From NCBI GenBank assembly GCA_964023205.1, contig OZ026835.1, forward strand, positions 17,876,414 through 17,940,413: 64,000 bases of DNA, written 5' to 3'. Shown piece after piece: positions 38,110-49,200 of this stretch; within the stretch, counting starts at the first letter, position 1; each line of letters opens with the position of its first letter. The stretch is from Lutraria lutraria. Taxonomy: Eukaryota; Mollusca; Bivalvia; Venerida; Mactridae. The position numbers were made by a program, and so were the translations under genes. The notes under the pieces were generated by a model that was not told the DNA's origin, made no database searches, and saw only the letters and a list, made by a program, of their open reading frames with translations.

Positions 38110-41017
38110 ATGGCTAATTCGGTAGGCTTTATAAAATGTTTGAAAATATTGATCTTACACAATGGTCTTATTCGTTTGCTATTCCTGTCCGTGGAAAAGT
38201 AATACAATTTAATGAAATTGAAACGTCATGTGTTTCCGCGATATTAGATTGGAATATTTTGAGACTTTATTTATAATGTGTGTTTTCTTTTCTAAATTGT
38301 TGATAGTTTGTATTGGTGCTGAAAGTTTGTATTGGTCCAACTGTTGCTACCACTGCTTTAAATTTAAAGTTAATTTCTCTTAGTCTGAGTGCAGATATGT
38401 AAATTAACCAGGATGGCAGGAACTCTATCAAAATTACAATTACACATTTTTGTCAAAATTTGTGGATAAATGGTATGTTTTAATTTGGGCCAGTTCATAA
38501 CAAAACATTAAATTTATATTAAACTTTATTAGTTACATAATATAAAACATAATAAAATTAGAAAACAAACATGTAAAAATGAACACATATCTTTCAGCAC
38601 CAAACATTGTAATAAAATAAGATATAATCAATTATTATCTGTAGTGTTGTTACACTGTTGACAAGCAGGCAGTTTTCAGACAGCAGTTCCAACTTCCTAG
38701 GTAAATGATAAATTAACCCTGATAAGAGTAACCCAGATTCCCTGTAATAACTGCAGAGTGGGTCTCTTCTTTATCTATATAAAGTATTACCATTGCAATG
38801 ATATTAAATTAATTTGCAAAAAGTCATTAAAGCCCCATTATAGCTTTTTAAATTAAGTAATACGGAACAATAGATATAATGATAATAAAATATAAGAAAC
38901 ATATTTTATTTGCTCAAAAACATATTTACACAGTGCCTTTCTTTAGCCACATCTCGTAGAAATGTTGTCAGACGCTTTTTCTTATTATTTTTTGGAAATA
39001 TTGAAAAAAATACTGTGCTTTATGTCTATAATTATTTTGTACTTTGTGATTAAAAAAGAAAATTTTGGAATGTTTTTATTGCAAGTAAAGGTCAATTTCA
39101 CAAGATATCTTTCTAGGTAAAATAAGACCTGCTTTTATTTTAATATCCAAAATGCTAATGGGGCTTTGAATAAATGATACATGTTGGAATAAATAATTAA
39201 AATGTTGTCTTAAAAGATGTGCTTAAAACTTTGGGGTTTTAGTCAGGTTTGTCTGAAACACCCATGATGGCTTGTTCAGATTACTTATTACCTATACTAT
39301 AGGTTATATACTAGTCTACAGTGTCCCGTGTCTATAGATTTCCTGTAGCTATTATAGATAATAATCTCAACATTGAATGTGTTTCTTGAACTTGATTTTA
39401 AGTTTCAGAATGGCTGGTCATATGATACTTTAAGGAGAACGACTTTAATTGGGCAGCAGACATACATAAGAGCTAGTACAAGAGTAGTTGATTGGCCAAA
39501 AGAAAAGAAAAAATGCAAAGTAGGTTAGGTAGAAATGATAGTTAACTAAAGTGAATTAATTAGATTGAGAGCCATTTCATGTGAAAATTATTGTTCCTTT
39601 GAAAAATATCTGATTTTAGTGTGTATTATACCACTTACACATTGTCTTATTTATGTAATAGGAGGAGGAAAATAATGTACCCGGTGCAGGGCTCGAACCC
39701 GCGACCTCCTGCTTACAAGTCAGATGCTCTACCAACTGAGCTAATTGGGCTGGTAGATATCCCAGCCAATTTATATATATAATATACCACACTGCTACAT
39801 TTAGATTCAGAGAAAATCATCAATACGATATTATCATAAATTCTTCATATTACTCCAATCCAGTTTCCTTGACAAATTTTAAAACATTTTGATTTTGAAA
39901 TCAATTTTGACTGTTTCATTCTTTTGTGTATGAATAATATTGAATACTATGATAATCCTGCAAAAACCTATTGCTTGTTCTGTTGCAGGGTCAGCCTGCT
40001 AGTTGTGCTCCTTTAGAGAATGCATTTCAAAGCATAATGAAATGTATGGAGGAGACTACCAAACAATGTCAGGTTTGTACAAATAATCTATTAAAGTTGA
40101 TTCAGTGCATAAGTAAGTTGTTTTAATATAGATGAAATCAAGTCGTCAAAGCCGTGACTTGATTTGAATATAGAACAGAAGTCTTTAGTCTATGTGTATT
40201 AGGCTAAAGTTGTGCTTCAACGCTTAATATGGTTTTGTAAACTGGTACTTACCGGTAAGTCATTTTGTTTGACATGATTGAATTGAGATAACATTCATTT
40301 TTGATGCATTGCTATTTCAAATGCTTCTGAACTAAATGGAATGTTGTGATTGTTGATAATTAGAACTTCATCTGGGATGAGTTCTTATAGTTTATTAATT
40401 GGTGATAGATATTTTCTGGTTTTTTTTCAGGGATACTACAGCAGTCATCCTCCTAGGAGCATAGTGGAACGAAAGCACTGTCAGAGATTTCATTCAGCAC
40501 ATAAATTAGCTCAAAGTGGCAAAAATGTCAGTTTTACTAAATTCTTTTTATTTATATGCTTTGATAAATGTGTTCTAATACAGAATGTACATATATAATA
40601 TTATATTCAGTTAAACAATATTACAGTTTCTATTTACTGTAGTGTTAATCATATTATACTCACACAAAAGCATTAGATTTTGGTCAAAATATACATAAAT
40701 ATATACACAGGATTTGTTTCATGCCATTCATTCTTAATTAGCTTGGTTGTTAAATTATTTTCAGTAAATGAACTTTTTGTGCACAATTTGCTCTCACTAA
40801 ATGAATTAAAAATTTATTTGCATAACTTCATCCAGTTATAAACCTTAAAAGTTCTCTAAAAAATAGATTATTTGAAATTTACTATGGTTTTGAATATGCC
40901 GTGACATTAGTAAGAAATATAACATTTACATGTTTCTTTTTCATTTCTATTTTGCAGAATTCTGAGGAATTCCCAGTTTTATGCCATCCTGAACAATGTA
41001 GTCAACTCATTAAATAG
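38110..41017 (+). CDS. Unrecognised small cysteine-containing protein, five coding exons, 120 residues
   Basis: Predicted exons: 38110-38121 (MANS), 39409-39519, 39989-40072, 40431-40526 and 40958-41017 ending in TAG. All junctions are phase 0. Acceptors are good (AAGTTTCAG, CTGTTGCAG, TTTTTTCAG, TATTTTGCAG). Donors are GTAGGC, GTAGGT, GTTTGT and GTCAGT, the last weak. Visible segments include NGWSYDTLRRTTLIGQQTY, ASTRVVDWPKEKKKCK, SIMKCMEETTKQCQ, RSIVERKHCQRFHSAHKL and FPVLCHPEQCSQLIK. There are seven cysteines, a basic stretch and no obvious signal peptide or membrane segment. I do not recognise the family. The middle and last exons are the most secure because only one frame is open in each; the 12-base first coding exon is the weakest part. 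Coding exons 2-5 lie between two arms of a long inverted repeat, the left arm being in intron 1. Confidence 0.6.
38463..38730 (+). repeat. Left arm of a 267-bp long inverted repeat
   Basis: This segment is the near-exact reverse complement of 41671-41937, differing at only a few positions. Outer ends read TGGATAAATGGTATG; inner end GATAAGAGTA. It lies in intron 1 of the small five-exon gene. I saw no clear target-site duplication at the outer ends. Confidence 0.95.
38831..39165 (+). mobile_element. TTAA-type MITE, family with AGCCCCATTA termini (copy 1)
   Basis: Ends AGCCCCATTATAGC and GCTAATGGGGCT are inverted repeats. The left flank is TTAA and the right flank TTGA (one change). The interior matches the copy at 54760-55081 in reverse orientation, including ATTTTGTACTTTGTGATTAA and the CTTTAGCCAC region. 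Located in intron 1 of the small five-exon gene. Confidence 0.85.
39679..39750 (-). pseudogene. tRNA-Thr(UGU)-like sequence, probably tRNA pseudogene or SINE head
   Basis: On the minus strand 72 bases have the tRNA layout: D arm GCTCAGTTGGTAGAGC, anticodon loop CTTGTAA with anticodon UGU (39717-39715), T arm GCGGGTTCGAGCCCTGC. A short T run (TTATTTT) follows. However, two of seven acceptor pairs are A:C mismatches and the lowest anticodon-stem pair is A:G. This argues against a functional tRNA, though transcription by Pol III is possible. Confidence 0.6.
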
Positions 41018-41420
41018 TGAAGCTGTTCATAGAATGATGCATACACCTGATAATACTGATATATATCTTATAATTATACTTTTAGAATGAAATAAGTTGC
41101 ATGCCATTTTTTATAACTTTTAGAATGTATATACACTGTATATATTTTTTGAATATTTAATCGGATTTATACTGCAAGTGTATTACTATTTTTTGTGCAC
41201 TCCTGGGATTAAGTTTGTAAACTGTACAGATGTGTTCAACATTTTGAATCTATCTCAATATTTTCAGGATTATAAATGGAGTTAGTAACGGGGATATATG
41301 AATATAATTATGTGATCAAATTAAAGAAATATGCATGAGTGTTCAGATTACTAGGTATACAAGTTAGTTTTGAAATTTTATTAAAACAACAGAACAAAAT
41401 TTTATTCTCAAAGACGTGTA

Positions 41421-41514
41421 CATAGTACATAATTAAACTTTTGAGATCTTTGTAGGACATAGTTAAACTTATGAGATCTTTGTAGGACATAGTCAAACTT
41501 ATGAGATCTTTGTG
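41421..41514. repeat. Short tandem repeat, three 33-bp copies
   Basis: Three consecutive units containing ATGAGATCTTTGTAGGACAT and AGTTAAACTT, downstream of the stop codon of the small five-exon gene. Confidence 0.85.
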
Positions 41515-41670
41515 TTACTGAAATATTTCAATTTGGATTTTTTTTCACAATTAAAACAAGCATGAATATACTTCCTGGTTTGAAGATCTGTATATATAAG
41601 GTTGTTTGAATCATTATTGGTCATTTTCACAAGTAAATCATTCTAAATGTGTTATGAACTTACATGTTTA

Positions 41671-41937
41671 TACTCTTATCAGGGTTAATTTATCATTTAC
41701 CTAGGAAGTTGGAACTGCTGTCTGAAAACTGCCTGCTTGTCAACAGTGTAACAACACTACAGATAATAATTGATTATATCTTATTTTATTTTAATGTTTG
41801 GTGCTGAAAGATATGTGTTCATTTTTACATGTTTGTTTTCTAATTTTATTATGTTTTATATATGTAACTAATAAAGTTTAATATAAATTTAATGTTTTGT
41901 TATGAACTGGCCCAAATTATAACATACCATTTATCCA
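41671..41937 (-). repeat. Right arm of a 267-bp long inverted repeat
   Basis: Reverse complement of 38463-38730, beginning TACTCTTATCAGGG and ending CATACCATTTATCCA. It lies 0.65 kb after the stop codon of the five-exon gene and contains the candidate AATAAA at 41870. Confidence 0.95.
41870..41875 (+). terminator. Candidate polyadenylation signal for the 38-41 kb gene
   Basis: AATAAA lies about 850 bases after the TAG at 41017 and is the clearest such signal downstream of that gene. It sits inside the right arm of the long inverted repeat (41671-41937). If used, the transcript's 3' UTR would include that arm. Confidence 0.3.
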
Positions 41938-42089
41938 TTTATGAGGTTAAAGCACTTTTTGTAAGGTTGAAGCTGATTTAGGGATCGGGGATGCAACTGA
42001 CCCTAAAATTATACTTGAAACAAGTTTTTGCTATATTTATGATTCTCGATATTTTTATTATTTGATAATTATTGTTAGATTATTATTAT

Positions 42090-42320
42090 TTAAAAAAACA
42101 CATAAAATTTGTGTATATGGAATAATTTTTTGAAGATTGCCTCTGGAAGTGCTTTGGCATATTGAAATAATTTATATACTGGTGGGCAGCTAACTAAACC
42201 CATTTTCTCAGATTCTTGACCAGTATTTGTACAAAATAATGCTTTTCCCCCAGAAGTAACAGCCAACTTCTCATGAATGATTAATTCACTGGTGAAGAAA
42301 AAAATACCTAGGACCATCAT
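42090..42320 (-). other. Possible gene fragment or isolated exon, unknown
   Basis: On the minus strand, after a polypyrimidine tract ending TTCTTCACCAG, the frame reads ELIIHEKLAVTSGGKALFC, TGQESEKMGLVSCPPVYKL, FQYAKALPEAIFKKLF. The composition is protein-like in an otherwise non-coding gap, but there is no donor or matching exon nearby. Likely a pseudogene or transposon remnant. Confidence 0.25.
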
Positions 42321-43139
42321 TCACCCAGCTGAGATGCAGTATCTTAATTCCACCAAATTTTCACAAAGAACATGTGCCATGATGAAGGCTCTAGGTTTTA
42401 TACATTACATATGCATAGCCATATATATGGAAGGCCTTGTACTCCATCAGCTAAACTAACCCCAACGCATGATCTTAATAATCAAGTTTGATTGTTAGCC
42501 ATCATTGTTAAAGAACAAGATATGGAATACAGCCTAACCATTGCAGCTATGAATCATGATTGCTGGGGATATCTTGGTTGAGGTTCACTTAAGGAGCATC
42601 GTGTCAATTGTTTGTTAACATTTTAGTGAAAAAAATTATCTGTTAGTTCTGGCAGCCCTGATATGCAGTCAAAACAGATGAGGAACATTGTAATAAAGTT
42701 TGATTGAACTTAACTCATAGATTATCATCTGTTTACAAATATAATATCAATACACATATCCAACAATACGTTTTGAATAAACAATAATTTTGTTAAATTT
42801 ACTTTTTATAAAAAACATTCAGATTATTCCAGTTTTTGTTAGGTAACAGACACGAGCCACATATAGTGCTCTGAGTATCACGTACATGTAGGACATACAG
42901 GCGGTTTACATAAACACCAAAGACAAATACTATACATTGTACATGTATAATTTAACACCTATACTAAATAGTTCATGGGCACATTAATTATTTGATGTGT
43001 CTTCCCTAGTACAAATGTCCTTTAATAAATTTATTAATCTTATCAATTCTAGTTGATACAATCAGGGATGTAATACAGCATCCCTGATACAATGAACCCA
43101 AACATATACCATACATGTATAGTATAAATCTTTAGTAGA

Positions 43140-43298
43140 ACGAGCGGGGTGAAACGTCCATGTCGGAAACGACCAGGGCTCGAAACGGTCTGGGGCGAAA
43201 CGAATATTCATCTTCTAACACATGCGCACTTTCCTCTGTAACACACTTCCGGTTTGAAATTTAGCCTTTTTGGGCAAATTTCTTAAAAGTTGTGCATA
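43140..43298 (+). promoter_or_regulatory. Probable TNPO3 promoter / 5' UTR
   Basis: The 160 bases before the TNPO3 ATG are richer in CpG than their surroundings. They contain ACTTCCGG (43245-43252), the core of an ETS-factor site, and TGCGCA (43223-43228), the core of an NRF1-type site. Both are common in TATA-less housekeeping promoters. Three GAAACG repeats lie further upstream (about 43152-43207). No TATA box is evident. Motifs are seen; promoter function is inferred. Confidence 0.45.
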
Positions 43299-46200
43299 AT
43301 GGAGACGGCTCCTTCATTGGAGACGGTAAATCAAGCACTTCAAGCTCTTTACAATAATCCAGACGTAGTTGGGAAAGAGAAAGCTTCTGTATGGCTTGGG
43401 GAACTCCAAAGATCGGTAAGCATTTTCCTCGTTTTTAGCTTAGTGGGTGGGGTAGTGACATATGTGCATTGTTGACAGATTGCACGTGCAGTTTTTGATA
43501 ATGAGAGCTATGTAGGCAAACAGTGATTGACGGTAAGATTGGTGTATATACAGCTGCATATAAAACGCTTATCTCAAAATGGTTCATTGTTTCTGAACAT
43601 AGTATTTTTTCTTTGAGCTTTGCAACTGATTCACCAGGACCAGTAATCTGTTCATCCTGGCTCATCATCAGGCATTCCTATACAGTATTAGTGCACAATC
43701 AGTTATGCAAATAAAACGAAAGAATCAGCAACTTGTCTAAAGATTACTGGATGAAATAAACATATAGTTTGCCTACTGCATGTTCAAAGTTCAAATCAAT
43801 ATTGGGGCTTTTTTACATATATATCATATATATGTGCTTATCATTATCATTTTATGAACTAAAACTTAAATAGTAAAACTGTCTAGTGTCTACGGCATGT
43901 TACCCTAAGTGTATGGTATTGTAATGACATCATTTCAGAGTTGGGAGCGCCATTCATTTAGATCATAGAGAGTTACTAAGTCTAAAGTAAAAATTCTTTG
44001 TAACATTGTCATATATATCATATTGACAGGATTTCTTAAAAATGAACAAGAGATGATGTTTCAGTAGATTTATTTTTTGAAAACATTGACTGATACATTG
44101 CTCAGTGGTTCAAACAGATAGTACTGGATAAAAGCGAAGACCAACAATATATATTATATGGTTATGAACTTGAAATACAAATAAAATTTTATAAGTGTGG
44201 CTGGAGTGTGAATGTCATGATTATGGAAAATTAGGGAATGCTCTGTTGTCAACACTGTCAATCATCTGAAATTGATCTGATTTAAGTTAGTGTAAATGTG
44301 GGATGTTAACTATGACTTTTAGGAAACCTTTGTATTGAATACATTAATACTTTGTACATGCCATGCCATGATAGTATGAATATGTTTATTGAGCTCCTGT
44401 TTAAAAATGAAGATGCTGAAAATGTAGACCCTACATCATTTATCTAGTCAATTTCAATGTCCAAAACAAATATTTTTGTATTGATAAATGATTTTAAATG
44501 TAAGGGAATTAACCCAAATAATTTATGCACAAGTTGAATTTTTCGAATTTTGTATTTCAGGTCCATGCATGGCAGATAGCTGATCAATTACTGACTTTAC
44601 ATCAAAGTCTTGAAGCATGTTACTTTGCAGCACAGACCATGAGAACAAAAGTACGGATATTAATTAATGATAATAAAGAACTGTTTCTAAATAACATCTT
44701 TGGATGATATTTTTAGCTCACCAGAGCACGAATGTGCTCAGGGTGAGCTTTTGTGATCGCCCTGCGTCTGTCGTGCGTCATTACGTTTACTTTAAACAAC
44801 ATCTCCTCCTACACCGCTATGCCGATTGCAACCAAACATTGCTGGAATGATCCTTGGGTGGTCCCCTTTCAAAGTTGTTCAAAAAATTAAATTTCATTAA
44901 AAACTCTGGTTGCTATGGCAACAAATAGAAAAAACTTAAAAAACCTTCTTGTCCAAAACCACAGGGCCTAGAGCTGAGATATTTGGTATGTAGCATTGTC
45001 TAATGGAACTCTACAAAGTTTGTTCAAATTATTCCCCTGGGGTTAAAATTGGCTCCGCCCCGGGGGTAACTTGATTTTACATAGACTTATATAGGAAATT
45101 TAAAAAATCTTCTTGTCAAAAACTACAATGCCTAGAGCTTTGATATTTGGTGTGTAGCATAGTCTAGTGGAACTCTACAAAGTTTGTTCAAATTATTCCC
45201 CTGGGGTCAAAATTGGCTCCGCCCCGGGGGTAACTTGATTTTACATAGACTTATAGGAAATTTAAAAAATCTTCTTGTCAAAAACTACAATGCCTAGAGC
45301 TTTGATATTTAGTTTGTAGCATTGTCTAGTGGACCTCTACCAAGTTCATTCAAATTATGGCCCCAGGGTCAAAATTGGCCCTGCCCTGGGGTTTATTCTA
45401 TTTTATATAGGAAAATTTGAAAAATCTTCTTCTCCGAAACTACAAGGCCTAGAGCTAAGATATTTGGCATATAGCATTGTCCAGTGGACCTCTACCAATT
45501 TTTGTTCAAATTATTGCCCTAGGGTCAAAATTGGCCCCGCCCCGGGGGTCACTTGATTTATATAGACTTATATAGGAAAATTTAAAAAATCTTCTTCTCC
45601 GAAACCGCAAGGCCTAGAGCTTAGATATTTTGTATGTGGCATTGTCTAGTGGACCTCTACCAAGTTTGTTCAAATTATGGCCCCAGGGTCAAAATTAGCC
45701 CTGCCCTGGGGTTTATTCTATTTTATATAGGAAAATTTAAAAAATCTTCTCCGAAACCACAAGGCCTAGAGCTAAGATATTTGGTATGTAGCATTGTCTA
45801 GTGGACCTCTACCAAGTTTGTTCAAATTATTGCCCTAGGGTCAAAATTGGCCCCGCCCCGGGGGTCACTTGATTTATATAGACTTATATAGGAAAATTAA
45901 AAAAATCTTCTTCTCCGAAACCGCAAGGCCTAGAGCTTAGATATTTTGTATGTGGCATTGTCTAGTGGACCTCTACCAAGTTTGTTCAAATTATGGCCCC
46001 AGGGTCAAAATTAGCCCTGCCCTGGGGTTTATTCTATTTTATATAGGAAAATTTAAAAAATCTTCTCCGAAACCACAAGGCCTAGAGCTAAGATATTTGG
46101 TATGTAGCATTGTCTAGTGGACCTCTACCAAGTTTGTTCAAATTATTGCCCTAGGGTCAAAATTGGCCCCGCCCCGGGGGTCACTTGATTTATATAGACT

Positions 46201-49200
46201 TATATAGGAAAATTTAAAAAATCTTCTCCAAAACTGCAAGGCCTAGAGCTTACGTATTTTGTATGTGGCATTGTCTAGTGGACCTCGACCAAGTTTGTCC
46301 AAATTATGGCCCCGGGGTCAAAATTAGCCCTGCCCTGGGGTTTATTCTATTTTATATAGGAAAATTTTAAAAGATCTTCTTCTCCGAAACCACAAGGCCT
46401 AGAGACAAGATTTTTGGTATCTAGCTTTGTCTAATGGACATCTAATGGACCTCTTTTAAATCTGTTCATATAATGGCCATGGGATAAAAAACGGCCCAGA
46501 TGGGTCACTTGATCTTACTTGGACTCGTATAGAAAACTTCAACAATGTTAATCTCCAAATGACCTTTTCTCCTGGTGAGCATTTATAGGGCCATCATGGC
46601 CCTCTTGTTTTAATGATAATTTTAGAACTGTTCAAATTCTTATTTTTAATTGAGGTTAAGTCATATATGACGTTATATTCAGGCATGAGAATTTTCCGCG
46701 GATCCGCGGAAATCCTCGTTTTTAGACGTCCCGAGGGTCATTTTTGAGACTGACGTAAATTCGAGGAGAAAATTGGGGGGGGGTAGGGTCCCATTCGTGA
46801 CTCGTCGAATCGATCGTACGACGATACGGAATGTACCGTTTCGCTGTACTTTATACTGTACTAGTAGTTTATTCCTAAGTAATCGGCAATTTATCACCCG
46901 TAGCGGCGATCTTCTTCGCGGCATCGATCTTGAAAAAAAACCGCGAATCACCGCAATTCACCGCGTTTTATGACTTTTTATCAGACGGTAATCTTTGATC
47001 GCTATGAATTACGGTGATTCACGAACGTCTCAAGCCGTCTATCAAGTAGCTAAAATGATATTTATTGTGAATCTTTCTTCTACTTTCGCTTTCTGTTGAA
47101 CGTTCATTTTCCGAAAACAGTCACATGGTAAGATAATTCATGATTAAAAAACTTACTAAATCCGTCGGCCAAGAACGACAGAAATCCAGGCATCTGATTA
47201 AATTTGTCAAGAAGGAAATCCCATCCTTGAAGTAAATATGCAGAAAAACCGGGGATTTCTAAGCGAATTTGTAAACTGTGTAGCCATGTTTTACATATGC
47301 AGCGTCGAGTACCAGGGCGATAATCATTATTTAGACCGAGTCGCAGTCTCTCATATTACCTATGTAGCTCGGTGCTCTAATCAATAAAACCAGTCCACTG
47401 TTTACATGTAATATTATTTCGCGCGATAATATACGAAAGCTGACAGATTAATTAAAGCTCATCAACTTATTAAGTTCTCAACACTCGTTGATCATAATTT
47501 ATATCAACGCTAATTTTTCACACATATCAGGTAACAATTTGTTCACGAAAGCGCAATTAAATAATGTGTGAATAACACTTATATTGACAAGAAATTAGTA
47601 AGTTTTGAGTAAACTAAAGAGGCAACATCGCGTATCACCGGGTTGAGCGATCGTCGCCGCAATCCACCGCGAATTATTGCTTTATTTCAAACACTGCTTA
47701 TTACAATATTACTACAGTGGGGATATTAAAAATATCACCAAATACTTTTGTTCATTGTTTTGATGGAACCTCAGTAATGTGACGAGTATTATAAATTGCA
47801 AACTGCACTAGAATGAAAATCAGTGATCTTTGCTCATCATGTTATTTATTGAGTTGTAAAATTGGAATCAAGATTGAGTTGAAAGTATGGTTCAAGTAGC
47901 TCATTGACAACTGTGGCATCAAGTTAGTTGTAAAATGGTGCCATAGATTTTGTTAATCTTGAACTTGAAGCAACAAGGTTATAAAGGTATAGTTAGCATA
48001 TTGAGTAAAGGTTAGAAGAAAGCCATTTTTGAAAGCCCCCTGGACCCCTGGCAAATTTTCCTCTTTTTTCAATTATATCAATTCTCATGCCTGTATATTA
48101 GACGTAGTTGTACATGCTGGGACTTACGTTGACATTAGGAAGTAAACATTGATCTCTTTTATATTTGTCTAGATACAGTATGCTTTTCATGAACTTCCTG
48201 CTAATGTACACCAGGTATGTATTGTATATTTCATAATCGTAAGTCATTCATGTGTAAATTTTAACACTTTCAATCAAGTTAATTATGATTTTTTAACTGT
48301 CATTTCTTAACTTAGACTATCTGCTGTTCTGTCTCTCTTAGGAGAAAGTAGGGACTTTATAAGTCAAATATCTCATACATCAGTGTGCCAAGTACGCCTA
48401 CAATGTGGTAATTTTGTGAAATGAGAAATTGTGCAGTAAACTATAATGACTTAATTTGTATATAATGCTAATTCTGCTTTAGACTGCTTAATTTCCTATG
48501 CCTGCTATTATGAGGTATTTATTTGTCTGTTTTACAGTCATTGAGGGATTCATTATTAGAGCATGCTGGAAAGGTCACAGCTGATACAGCTCCTGTAATT
48601 GTCACACAAGTAAGTATGGTTGTCTCATAATTATGTGTAGTGCTTACAATACTTGTCCCATGTAAAACTCATGATTTAGTTGTTGTTGATTCATGATATG
48701 GTTCAGACTAAGTTTTTGTGAACATGATACTTAATTAGGTGCATGAAAATACTGTTAATCTGTATAATATGACCTCAAGAGTAATACACAATGTACTTAT
48801 CATGGGGTTAAGGGGTGTAAAAAAGAAACAGAAGTTTAAGTGTAATTCATCATTTTGAGTTTATTTATTTTTGATTTCAGTTAAGTTTGGCTTTGGCTGA
48901 TCTTGCCTTGCAGATGGTAACATGGAAAAGTCCAGTGCCTGATTTAGTTCAAAAGTAAGTTTGTTTACAATATACATGTTGGTTAATGTGATAAGATTTG
49001 CTTAGGATAAACATATTAGCCAGACTAAGAAGTGTTTTTAATTTTTTACTGACAGTTAACTGAGTTGCAACAAAAGTTTGTTGATCAAACATAAATATAT
49101 TAAGTTTCCATAATATTAATCGAAAAAAATTTGAACTCATTATTTGTTGATCATATAGATCAAATGAAATGATTCTGTTATGTCAAGCCACATGTGACCC

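Noticed and set aside
39679..39750. Functional tRNA-Thr gene
   Set aside because: Two acceptor-stem mismatches and one anticodon-stem mismatch make a pseudogene or SINE head more likely.
46679..46973. Overlapping ORFs of 90 and 66 codons on both strands
   Set aside because: Both fall in the CpG-rich end of a repeat with terminal inverted repeats and neither resembles a transposase.
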